DNA from: Chloroflexi bacterium UBA6077
Lineage (GTDB): Bacteria > Chloroflexota > UBA6077
Direction: 5' to 3'
NCBI GenBank assembly: GCA_002436065.1
Contig: DIXP01000013.1
Location: 1-20,912 of the forward strand
DNA: 20,912 nt
Position 1 is the first letter of the stretch; every line of letters starts with the position of its first letter. The position numbers were made by a program, and so were the translations under genes. Of this stretch, positions 7,097 through 13,349 are shown piece by piece. The notes under the pieces were generated by a model. That model was not told the origin of the DNA, did not search any database, and worked only from the letters and a program-made list of their open reading frames with translations.

Positions 7097-8692
7097 CTGG
7101 AAATAACTTCCACCATAGCGAGAGCCGCTGGCATCATCATGCTGGGCAACATCCTCAGCCGGTTGTTGGGACTGGTCAGGATGCAGGTAATAGCTGCCCT
7201 CTTCGGCACCAAGATCGCCACCGATGTCTTTGTCGTCGCCTCCACGGTGCCCACCATGGTGTACGACCTGCTGGTGAGCGGCGCTATCAGCGCGGCACTT
7301 ATTCCCGTCTTCACCGACTACGCCGACAAACGGGACAGGGAGGAGTTGGGTCGCATCGTCGGCACGGTGCTGAGCGTGGCCACCGCAGCGCTGGCCTTGG
7401 TGGTCGCGCTCCTCGTCCTGGCGGCCCCCCCGCTGGTCGATATCCTGGGCGCGGGCTTCGACCAGGAAGCCAGGGCCCTGACCACCTACCTTGTGAGGTT
7501 GATGCTCCCCTCGGTGCTGTTCATGGGCACCGCCGGCGTCTTGACGGCCGCCCTCTACGCGCGGCAGAGCTTCACCTTGCCTGCCTTCTCGGTCGCCGTC
7601 TACAACCTGGGGATCATTCTCGGAGGCGTCCTCCTCGCCGATCGGCTCCACGTTGCGAGTCTGGTGGTGGGGGTGCTGCTGGGGGCCATGCTGCAGGTGG
7701 CAATCCAACTGCCCGGTCTGCGAGGCGTTCGGCTCCGCCCAAGTCTGGACCTGTCTCATCCCGCCGTGAGATCGATCTTGAAGCTCTACGCGCCTGTAGC
7801 CCTCGGGCTGGTGGTCTCCAACCTTGGGGTGATAGTGGATCGCTACCTAGCCTCCAGCGCCGGCGAGGGCAGCCTGGCGGCCATGAGCATCGCCACCACC
7901 CTGGTCCAGTTTCCCCTTGGTCTCGTGGCCACGGCCACCTCCTTCGCCGTCCTGCCGACCCTGTCGCGCCATGCGAGCGAAGAGTCGAGAGTCGGGAGTC
8001 GAGAGTCAATAGGCGAGCACCCAGAACCGGGTACCCGGCACTCTCAGTACGTTTCCACACTTCGCATGGGTATGAAGATGATCCTGGTGCTGATCGTGCC
8101 GGCTGCCGTGGGGCTGGTGGTGCTGCGGGAGCCGGTGGTGCAGTTACTGTTTCAGAGGGGCGCCTTCGATCCCAACGCCACGGCCCTCACGGCCCTTGCC
8201 TTCCTGGGCTACTCCCCCGGCATCGCCTTCGCGGCCATCGATCAGCTTCTGATCTTCGCCTTTTACGCTCGCAAGGATACTCGGACTCCCGTGCTGGTGG
8301 GGGTCATGGGGATATTCGTCTATCTTGCCGTTGCCCTGACACTGCTGCCCTCGCTGGGCATGCTGGGGCTGGTGTTGGCCAATGCCGTGCAAAACACATC
8401 CCACGCCCTGGTCCTCCTCTGGCTGTTGAACCGCTTGGTGAAAGGGGTTGTGGACCGGGAAATGGCGGGGTTCCTGGTTCGGGTGGTGGCCGCTGCCGCG
8501 GTGATGGGCGTTGCCTGTCAGGGAGTGCTGTCCGTGGCCCAACCTCTGGCCAATTCGGGTCCACTCGTAGCCCTACTGGTGGCTAGCGCTACAGCCCTTG
8601 GTGCAGTAGTCTATGTAGCTGTAGCTTTGGTGTTGCGAGTTGGAGAGGTTCGAGAGTTGGGAGCGCTACTCCTCAGCCGCTTGCGCCGCTAG
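7097..8692 (+). CDS. murJ: Lipid II flippase MurJ (MviN family), probable CTG start
   Basis: Polytopic inner-membrane flippase that moves lipid II across the membrane for peptidoglycan synthesis. The product shows the MviN/MurJ hallmark LGNILSRLLGLVRMQVIAAL, then PTMVYDLLVSGAISAALIPV and many further hydrophobic helices, about 14 in the family. The first ATG is at 7139, yet the same frame reads STIARAAGIIMLGN before it, which is the normal start of helix 1 in this family. The only good initiator upstream is CTG at 7097, seven bases after GAGGAG, giving 531 residues. Residues about 295-316 (EESRVGSRESIGEHPEPGTR) come from a heptanucleotide repeat placed in the loop between FAVLPTLSRHAS and LRMGMKMILVLIVP, a loop that appears to tolerate length change. 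No frameshift is seen. Confidence 0.87.
   Translation: MEITSTIARAAGIIMLGNILSRLLGLVRMQVIAALFGTKIATDVFVVASTVPTMVYDLLVSGAISAALIPVFTDYADKRDREELGRIVGTVLSVATAALALVVALLVLAAPPLVDILGAGFDQEARALTTYLVRLMLPSVLFMGTAGVLTAALYARQSFTLPAFSVAVYNLGIILGGVLLADRLHVASLVVGVLLGAMLQVAIQLPGLRGVRLRPSLDLSHPAVRSILKLYAPVALGLVVSNLGVIVDRYLASSAGEGSLAAMSIATTLVQFPLGLVATATSFAVLPTLSRHASEESRVGSRESIGEHPEPGTRHSQYVSTLRMGMKMILVLIVPAAVGLVVLREPVVQLLFQRGAFDPNATALTALAFLGYSPGIAFAAIDQLLIFAFYARKDTRTPVLVGVMGIFVYLAVALTLLPSLGMLGLVLANAVQNTSHALVLLWLLNRLVKGVVDREMAGFLVRVVAAAAVMGVACQGVLSVAQPLANSGPLVALLVASATALGAVVYVAVALVLRVGEVRELGALLLSRLRR
7981..8043 (+). repeat. Heptanucleotide repeat tract inside murJ
   Basis: Nine consecutive 7-base blocks: AGAGTCG, AGAGTCG, GGAGTCG, AGAGTCA, ATAGGCG, AGCACCC, AGAACCG, GGTACCC, GGCACTC. 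The first four are one unit with single changes; the later ones are looser. The 63 bases equal 21 codons, so the frame is kept. A perfect palindrome CCGGGTACCCGG lies at 8027-8038. The exact ends are my reading of the 7-base phase. Confidence 0.6.
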
Positions 8693-8757
8693 CAATCAAT
8701 GCTCGGCATGGGGGCCAGGAGCAGGGGTTTCTTGCTGAGCCGATTGGAGACGAGATT

Positions 8758-9477
8758 GTGGAAGATACCCCCGATGTCCGTCCTGTTTCCCTGAATAAGC
8801 TATTCTTTCCAGGGCAGGCCGTCGTCCTGGAGAACTGCGATATTGATCTGGAAGCCGGAGTCGAGCCGTCGAGGTGCGATGCTCAGGTATTGGCGGTTCT
8901 CCGGGATCGGCTGATCGTCAACCCCACGGATGGTGAGATTGGGCGCCGTGCCTTGCCCGAGGGTGCCAAGGTCAGGGGCCACGTGAGCAGGTTCGGCGTG
9001 TGGCACTGCTTCGATGCCAGTGTCAGCCGGACCTCTTCCTCCTCTACTCGAGCCGTGGAGCTGGTGGCGGTCACCGGCCTCCGAGAGTCCGATCGCAGGA
9101 ACGGCGCGCGGGTGGGCTTGTCCATGCGACCGGAGTCGCTGGCTATCGAAGGCGATCAGGCCAAGCCGGCTCCGGCCCTGGCGCCCGTGGTGGACGACGT
9201 GAGTTCAGGGGGGATTGGTATCTCCTGCTTGCAGGAGATACCGCTGGGCTCCAAGCTCCAGTTGGCCCTGGCCCTACCCAGGATGTTCGGCTGTATCCAG
9301 GCTTGCGGCGAGGTGGTGAGGATAGATGGGCCCGTGCGGGATCTCACAGGCCGGTGGCGCTGGCGCATGGGGGTAGTCTTCTCCGATATCAGCCAGAACG
9401 ATCGGAATCGCGTGGCGGCCTTCGTCCTGTTCGAGCAGCATCGACGACGGATGAAGGCGGGCTTGCCGATGGAGTAG
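8758..9477 (+). CDS. PilZ-domain protein, YcgR-like (probable c-di-GMP effector)
   Basis: Cytoplasmic protein expected to bind cyclic di-GMP and change motility, secretion or envelope behaviour. The 239 residues fit an N-terminal YcgR-type beta-barrel (about 10-105) and a C-terminal PilZ domain (about 109-225). Both PilZ binding motifs are visible: RxxxR as RESDR (109-113) and DxSxxG as DVSSGG (147-152). Later strands (GCIQACGEVVRI, WRMGVVFSDIS) and the closing helix with VAAFVLFEQHRRRM are typical. The GTG start has GGAGA seven bases upstream. No flagellar, pilus or cyclase gene is nearby, so its output is open. It converges with the zinc-ribbon gene across a strong hairpin. Confidence 0.8.
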   Translation: MEDTPDVRPVSLNKLFFPGQAVVLENCDIDLEAGVEPSRCDAQVLAVLRDRLIVNPTDGEIGRRALPEGAKVRGHVSRFGVWHCFDASVSRTSSSSTRAVELVAVTGLRESDRRNGARVGLSMRPESLAIEGDQAKPAPALAPVVDDVSSGGIGISCLQEIPLGSKLQLALALPRMFGCIQACGEVVRIDGPVRDLTGRWRWRMGVVFSDISQNDRNRVAAFVLFEQHRRRMKAGLPME

Positions 9478-9503
9478 GGCCCCGCTCCGTTTATGGCGAG
9501 GTG

Positions 9504-9548
9504 CTTAACGGCAAGGAGTCTCCTCTACGGTTCCTCCTTGCCGTTAAG
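9504..9548. terminator. Bidirectional hairpin between convergent genes
   Basis: CTTAACGGCAAGGAG (9504-9518) and its exact complement CTCCTTGCCGTTAAG (9534-9548) form a perfect 15-bp stem with a 15-base loop. It serves the PilZ gene on the + strand and the zinc-ribbon gene on the - strand. The right arm also encodes the last residues (KLNGKEE) of the zinc-ribbon protein. Neither side has a T tract. Confidence 0.55.
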
Positions 9549-10232
9549 CTTCAGCTTCAGTCGAGAAAGTGCGTCGGACGGAGGTGGGGCAAACAGGTAG
9601 ATCGGCGCCAGGCTCCCCACGAGCTGGATCCAGAGCCCGGGTTTTCTCTCTTCGACAGCGGCGATGTTCTCTAAGGGTACGAAATGGGCGTTGTCTCCCT
9701 CCAGCAGTATCAGCCTGAGGCTGGTTAACAGCACCTTGGCGGCCGTGCTCTCCAGGCCCAACAGCTCCTCTCCTAGATACACTGGAGAGACCTCCAGGCG
9801 GATCTCCTCCCCGTCAGCCAACTCGATTCCCAGGGGGAGCACTGAGTGTTGAGTGCTGGGCGTTGAGTCTCGGCCGGTAGCTGTTGAGTCTCGGCCGGTA
9901 GCTACGGACGGCTGCCTGACTACCCATCCGCGCTCGCTTAGTTTCTTCCACTCGCCTTCATAGAAGCTGACCCCCTGGAGGCAGTGGCGGCAACGCCTGC
10001 AGGCTGTCGGACTCTCCAGCTCCAGCGCTCTGGCCAGCAGGTCAGGCTCACAGCGAATCAGCTCGATGCCGCCGGACACGGTGGACTGGAAGGTGGCGCC
10101 ACAGTTGAGACAATAGGCTGGTGGGGCATCGTGGCGTCCAGGCTCCTTCTCTGTCACCTGTTCCACTCTCCCCTTGCCACAGAGTGGACACCTCTCCATC
10201 AAGACAATTCGATCCGATTCCACCTTCGTCAC
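9525..10232 (-). CDS. Zinc-ribbon protein with PH-like C-terminal domain, function unknown
   Basis: I do not recognise a named family. The N-terminal part carries one full zinc ribbon, CPLC (15, 18) with CLNC (41, 44), and then CRRCRHC (78, 81, 84), a possible second partial metal site. The C-terminal part (about 133-235) reads AAKVLLTSLRLILLEGDNA then HFVPLENIAAVE, the pattern of bacterial PH/GRAM-like domains that bind lipid or protein at the membrane. Between them about 21 residues (VATGRDSTATGRDSTPSTQ and neighbours) come from a heptanucleotide repeat. The GTG start overlaps the stop of the NADH dehydrogenase gene (GTGA), so it is translationally coupled to it; a later ATG at residue 12 is possible. 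A role near the respiratory membrane is only inference. Confidence 0.65.
   Translation of the reverse strand: MTKVESDRIVLMERCPLCGKGRVEQVTEKEPGRHDAPPAYCLNCGATFQSTVSGGIELIRCEPDLLARALELESPTACRRCRHCLQGVSFYEGEWKKLSERGWVVRQPSVATGRDSTATGRDSTPSTQHSVLPLGIELADGEEIRLEVSPVYLGEELLGLESTAAKVLLTSLRLILLEGDNAHFVPLENIAAVEERKPGLWIQLVGSLAPIYLFAPPPSDALSRLKLKLNGKEEP
9841..9903 (-). repeat. Heptanucleotide repeat tract inside the zinc-ribbon gene
   Basis: On the + strand nine 7-base blocks follow each other: ACTGAGT, GTTGAGT, GCTGGGC, GTTGAGT, CTCGGCC, GGTAGCT, GTTGAGT, CTCGGCC, GGTAGCT. The last six are two exact copies of a 21-base unit, giving the duplicated peptide ATGRDST. The tract is 63 bases, 21 codons, so the frame is kept. 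Confidence 0.7.
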
Positions 10233-11500
10233 CCCTTGGTTTGCAATCCCCTTCTTTGTAGGAGCAACCTAGCCCCGCCTGCTGTTGTCCTCAGAGCCCC
10301 AGGCATTTTCTCCATCACGAGGGCCGGGCCACCCAGGTTCAAATAGTATCGCAGGGCAATTGCCTCCTTGAGCAGTCGTGCTGCATATCCATCGAAGCTG
10401 ATGCGCCCCAGCACCGCGTACGCATGTCTGCGGCCCATGGAGAAGACCTCACCCGTGCCGGCAGGACGGAATGTCTCGCGCTGTCCGCCGACCAGCTCCG
10501 CTTCCAGGTTCTCGGCCACGTGAGGCGCCTGCTGGAGAGCCATCTGTGCCGAGGGGGCGGCGGGCCTGCCGGTGTTGGGATTCACCACCAGGCTGCAGTC
10601 GCCTATGACGTACACGCCCGGATGGCTGACCGACTCCAGATAGCCGTTCACCACGGCGCGCCCCTTGGCGCCTGTCTGCAACCCCCATTGAGCGAGGGCG
10701 GCCGGTCCCTGTACTCCCCCAGTCCACAGGATGGTGTGGGCGGCGATGGTCTCCCCTGACCTTATCTTTACCATGCCTTCCCCTATTTCCGCCACTGGGG
10801 AGCCTACCTGCAGTTCTACTCCTTTCTTCACCAGCAATTCCGAAGCCTTGCCAGGCAGTCCCGCAGGATAGCCCATCAGGATGGTTGGGGCGGCTTCCAC
10901 CACGACGAGCCGGACTTCTGAGGGGTCGATGTCGTTGGCGAGGGCCAGTTCTGGGAGCCAGTCGGCCAGCTCACCGGTCAACTCCACGCCGGAGTAGCCT
11001 CCTCCGCACACCACGAATGTGAGAAGGCTCGCCCGGTCCTTCCTGGAGCTGTTTCTAGCGATGAGGAACGTTCTCTTGATGTGAGCGTTAATCCGTCTGG
11101 CGTCGTCCACTGACTTCAGTCCCAGCGTGTTCTGCTCCGCGCCGGGTATGCCGAAGTAGCTGGTCTCACTTCCCAGGGCGACCACCAGACGGTCATAGTC
11201 GATCCTCTGGCTGTCGAAGGCCACCTGCTGTCCGCCCAGATCAACGTCTTTGACATCACCTTGCATGAAGGTGATGCGCTTCCCGTTCAGCAGATAGGCC
11301 AGCGGGATCACGGCTTCCTCTGGGGCGGTGCTGTTGGCGGCTATCTCGTGAATCATGATGACGTGCTGATGGTAGTTGCAGCGGTCTACAAGAATGATCT
11401 CCCAATTCCTGTCTTTCGACTGGGAGAGCTGTCTCTCCAACTGCAGCGCCGAGTTCAGCCCGCCGTACCCGGCGCCAAGAACGACTACGCGACGAACCAT
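10229..11500 (-). CDS. ndh: Type II NADH:quinone oxidoreductase (NDH-2-like)
   Basis: Peripheral-membrane FAD enzyme that passes electrons from NADH to quinone without pumping protons. The 423 residues have the FAD-binding Rossmann motif at the start (VVVLGAGYGG), the family segment NYHQHVIMIHEIAAN, a second dinucleotide motif for NADH (FVVCGGGYSGVELTGEL), and the FAD contact GVYVIGDCSLV followed by PSAQMALQQAPHVAENL, which lies near the quinone site. The C-terminal stretch GYAARLLKEAIALRYYLNL resembles the membrane-anchoring helices of NDH-2. The ATG has GGAGGGG five bases ahead on the - strand. It is the first gene of a two-gene operon with the zinc-ribbon protein. Related sulfide:quinone reductases usually show conserved redox cysteines that I do not see here. 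Confidence 0.87.
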   Translation of the reverse strand: MVRRVVVLGAGYGGLNSALQLERQLSQSKDRNWEIILVDRCNYHQHVIMIHEIAANSTAPEEAVIPLAYLLNGKRITFMQGDVKDVDLGGQQVAFDSQRIDYDRLVVALGSETSYFGIPGAEQNTLGLKSVDDARRINAHIKRTFLIARNSSRKDRASLLTFVVCGGGYSGVELTGELADWLPELALANDIDPSEVRLVVVEAAPTILMGYPAGLPGKASELLVKKGVELQVGSPVAEIGEGMVKIRSGETIAAHTILWTGGVQGPAALAQWGLQTGAKGRAVVNGYLESVSHPGVYVIGDCSLVVNPNTGRPAAPSAQMALQQAPHVAENLEAELVGGQRETFRPAGTGEVFSMGRRHAYAVLGRISFDGYAARLLKEAIALRYYLNLGGPALVMEKMPGALRTTAGGARLLLQRRGLQTKG

Positions 11501-11670
11501 GGGTTCCCCTCCACGTGGATTGGGGCTGAACCTTGCATCTTCCAGGCCAATCCGTTACGATAAGCTGTGACAATAAGATAGATTCATCGGTTGCTTCCGA
11601 GAGCAGGCGACTCCGACCTGGGGTTGGGGTGGGGCTGGGCTTCAGAAGGCAGCGGGCACAGGCTCGTGGG

Positions 11671-11746
11671 ACTCGGCTATCGAGTAGTGATTCTCAGAAA
11701 TGGAATCACTGTTCGGGTCGCTGTCCGACGGGCTATTTTGTTGCCC
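11671..11746 (+). promoter_or_regulatory. Hairpin-rich leader of the CDF transporter gene
   Basis: Four stems follow one another: ACTCG/CGAGT (11671-11685), AGTGATTC/GAATCACT (11686-11710), TCGG/CCGA (11713-11728) and GGGC/GCCC (11730-11746). The ribosome-binding site comes 14 bases later. An alternative pairing ACGG/CCGT (11728-11731 with 11755-11758) would embrace the last stem. It matches no riboswitch I can recall with certainty. The rest of 11501-11670 shows nothing definite. Confidence 0.35.
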
Positions 11747-11771
11747 AAATCCTGCCGTGAAGGAAAGAGAA

Positions 11772-12686
11772 ATGCTGTCTGGTAAGAGGGGGGCTGCTGC
11801 CCTTTCTGTCCTGTCGAATACCCTTCTGGTTAGCCTCAAACTGATCGTGGGGCTTGCCATCGGTTCAGTCAGCGTCATCTCTGAGGCCATACACTCAGGG
11901 ATCGACCTTCTGGCTGCTCTCATGGCTTTCTTTGCCGTGAGGGCCTCCTCCAATCCCCCTGATGATGAGCATCGCTTTGGCCACGGGAAGATGGAGAGCT
12001 TATCGGGCTTCGTGGAGTCGCTGCTGATTTTCGTGGCGGCATTGATGATCTTGAACGAGGCCACGCAGAAGCTGATGCATGGTGTTGAACTGCAGAACGT
12101 AGACCTCGGCATCGCCGTTATGGTGATCTCGGCTGTTGTCAACACCCTTGTCTCGCGGCGATTGCTCAAGGTGGCGAGGGATACAGAGTCGGTTGCGCTG
12201 GAGGCCGATGGATGGCACCTCACCACCGACGTGTTGACCTCCGCAGGCGTGGCAATAGCTCTTGTCGTTGTCCGCGTCACCGGTTTCGCGCTGCTCGATC
12301 CGCTGATTGCCATAGGCGTCGCCCTGTTCATCTGCAAGGCTGCCTTCGACATCACCGTTCGAACTATACGGGATCTCTTGGACGCCAGCCTCCCTGTGGA
12401 GGAGCAGGCACTGATCCGGGAGGCGCTGGAGGGGCACAGTGAGGAGATGGTGGGGTACCACAAGCTTCGCTCCAGGAAGGCGGGATCGGATCGCTACCTG
12501 GATGTGCATCTGGTGGTAAAGCCTGACGTCACGGTCCAGGAGTCGCACGATCTGTGCAACCACCTGGAGGAGCACCTGGAGTCGGCCCTGGGGCAGGCAT
12601 CTATAAGCATTCACGTGGAACCCTGTCACAGGGACTGCCAGGGTTGTCACCAGGAGTGCGATCAGAGGCGGGCCGCGCTTTCGTAG
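11772..12686 (+). CDS. Cation diffusion facilitator (CDF) family zinc-type exporter
   Basis: Inner-membrane divalent metal/proton antiporter. From ATG 11772 the protein is 304 residues with the usual six helices and a cytoplasmic C-terminal domain. The transport site can be read: SEAIHSGIDL gives His41 and Asp45, and EADGWHLTTD gives His149 and Asp153, a His-Asp/His-Asp set typical of zinc rather than manganese or iron CDF proteins. HRFGHGK after helix 2 is also diagnostic. The C-terminus ends with an unusual metal-ligand tail, HVEPCHRDCQGCHQEC, with four Cys and three His. An in-frame ATG at 11700 exists, but AAGGAAAG lies just before 11772 and homologues start there. It is divergent from the NADH dehydrogenase gene. 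Confidence 0.87.
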   Translation: MLSGKRGAAALSVLSNTLLVSLKLIVGLAIGSVSVISEAIHSGIDLLAALMAFFAVRASSNPPDDEHRFGHGKMESLSGFVESLLIFVAALMILNEATQKLMHGVELQNVDLGIAVMVISAVVNTLVSRRLLKVARDTESVALEADGWHLTTDVLTSAGVAIALVVVRVTGFALLDPLIAIGVALFICKAAFDITVRTIRDLLDASLPVEEQALIREALEGHSEEMVGYHKLRSRKAGSDRYLDVHLVVKPDVTVQESHDLCNHLEEHLESALGQASISIHVEPCHRDCQGCHQECDQRRAALS

Positions 12687-12720
12687 GCCTGGGGAAAGGG
12701 CGAATGACCCTCCCCTCTGG

Positions 12721-12729
12721 TGCTATACT
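12721..12729 (+). promoter_or_regulatory. Extended -10 promoter of the gat cluster
   Basis: TGCTATACT is an extended -10 sequence with no clear -35. Initiation near 12736 would put the 12745-12774 palindrome inside the gatC leader. Confidence 0.45.
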
Positions 12730-12744
12730 ATTGCCATCGGATGG

Positions 12745-12774
12745 TGTAGGGGCGACCGGTCGGTCGCCCCTACA
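12745..12774. repeat. Perfect REP-like palindrome in the gatC leader
   Basis: TGTAGGGGCGACCG and CGGTCGCCCCTACA form a perfect 14-bp inverted repeat with only GT between. GTAG stands near both outer ends, as in REP elements. No T tract follows. Confidence 0.6.
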
Positions 12775-12809
12775 GGTGCCGAGAACAGAACTGTAGCGTG
12801 AGGCCCCCC

Positions 12810-13127
12810 ATGAGCATCAGCCGCGAGGAAGTGGAGCACGTAGCCTACCTGGCCAGGATAGGTCTGAGCGAGGAAGAGAAGGATCGCTTCCAGAGCCAGC
12901 TCTCTAGCATTCTTCAGCACGTCGCGGTGATCAACCAGCTGGATACCGACGTGATACCGCCGACGGCGCAGGTGATTCCCCTCCAGAACGTCACGCGGGA
13001 CGACAAAGCCGAGCAGTGCTATCCGGTCGAGGATATCCTGGCCAACGCCCCCAGGGCGGAAGACCACTACTTCAAGATCCCACGTGTTCTCGAAGAAGGC
13101 CAGGCCGACGGCCCACCGGACATCTAG
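12810..13127 (+). CDS. gatC: Asp-tRNA(Asn)/Glu-tRNA(Gln) amidotransferase subunit C
   Basis: Small scaffold subunit of GatCAB, which turns Glu-tRNA(Gln) and Asp-tRNA(Asn) into the Gln and Asn forms. The 105 residues start ISREEVEHVAYLARIGLSEEE, the standard GatC opening, continue with a helical stretch (FQSQLSSILQHVAVINQLDT) and end with the conserved AEDHYFKIPRVLE. An upstream GTG at 12798 is in frame, but GTGAGG there serves as the ribosome-binding site six bases before ATG 12810. It leads the gatC-gatA-gatB cluster; the presence of GatCAB suggests that glutaminyl- and/or asparaginyl-tRNA are made indirectly in this organism. Confidence 0.93.
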   Translation: MSISREEVEHVAYLARIGLSEEEKDRFQSQLSSILQHVAVINQLDTDVIPPTAQVIPLQNVTRDDKAEQCYPVEDILANAPRAEDHYFKIPRVLEEGQADGPPDI

Positions 13128-13142
13128 TAGTTGAAGGATCCT

Positions 13143-13314
13143 TGTCATTCTGGGAGGTTCGCTCTGTACCTGTCATTCTGAGTGGCCCGCTCTGTACCTG
13201 TCATTCTGAGTGGCCCGCAGGCCACGAAGAATCTCCCGTTGACGGAGGACCGGGAGATTCTTCGGCGCTGCGGCGCCTCAGAATGACATGGGAAGGTGGC
13301 GGCTCAGATTGACA
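13143..13314. repeat. Nested inverted-repeat element between gatC and gatA
   Basis: A 28-bp unit starting TGTCATTCTG occurs twice in tandem (13143-13170, 13171-13198) and a partial third copy starts at 13199. That third copy is the left arm of a cruciform: TGTCATTCTGAG pairs exactly with CTCAGAATGACA (13277-13288) and GAAGAATCTCCCG (13226-13238) with CGGGAGATTCTTC (13251-13263). Between the paired blocks each side folds its own small hairpin (TGGCC/GGCCA at 13211-13224, GGCGC/GCGCC at 13264-13277). A degraded second right arm CTCAGATTGACA lies at 13303-13314. No reading frame fits it. Confidence 0.75.
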
Positions 13315-13349
13315 GGGTAATGCGACGCCTCTGTTGAGGAGTAATTGCC

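Noticed and set aside
7060..8586. Long 508-codon open frame overlapping murJ
   Set aside because: Its translation is rich in Gly, Arg and Pro without domain pattern, and the murJ frame has clear family motifs over the same bases.
11700..11771. Longer N-terminus for the CDF transporter
   Set aside because: The extra 24 residues come from hairpin-rich leader sequence, while ATG 11772 has a good ribosome-binding site and fits the family start.
13143..13220. Tandem 28-bp repeats resembling a CRISPR array
   Set aside because: The copies are directly adjacent without spacers, the third copy folds into a larger palindrome, and no cas gene is present.
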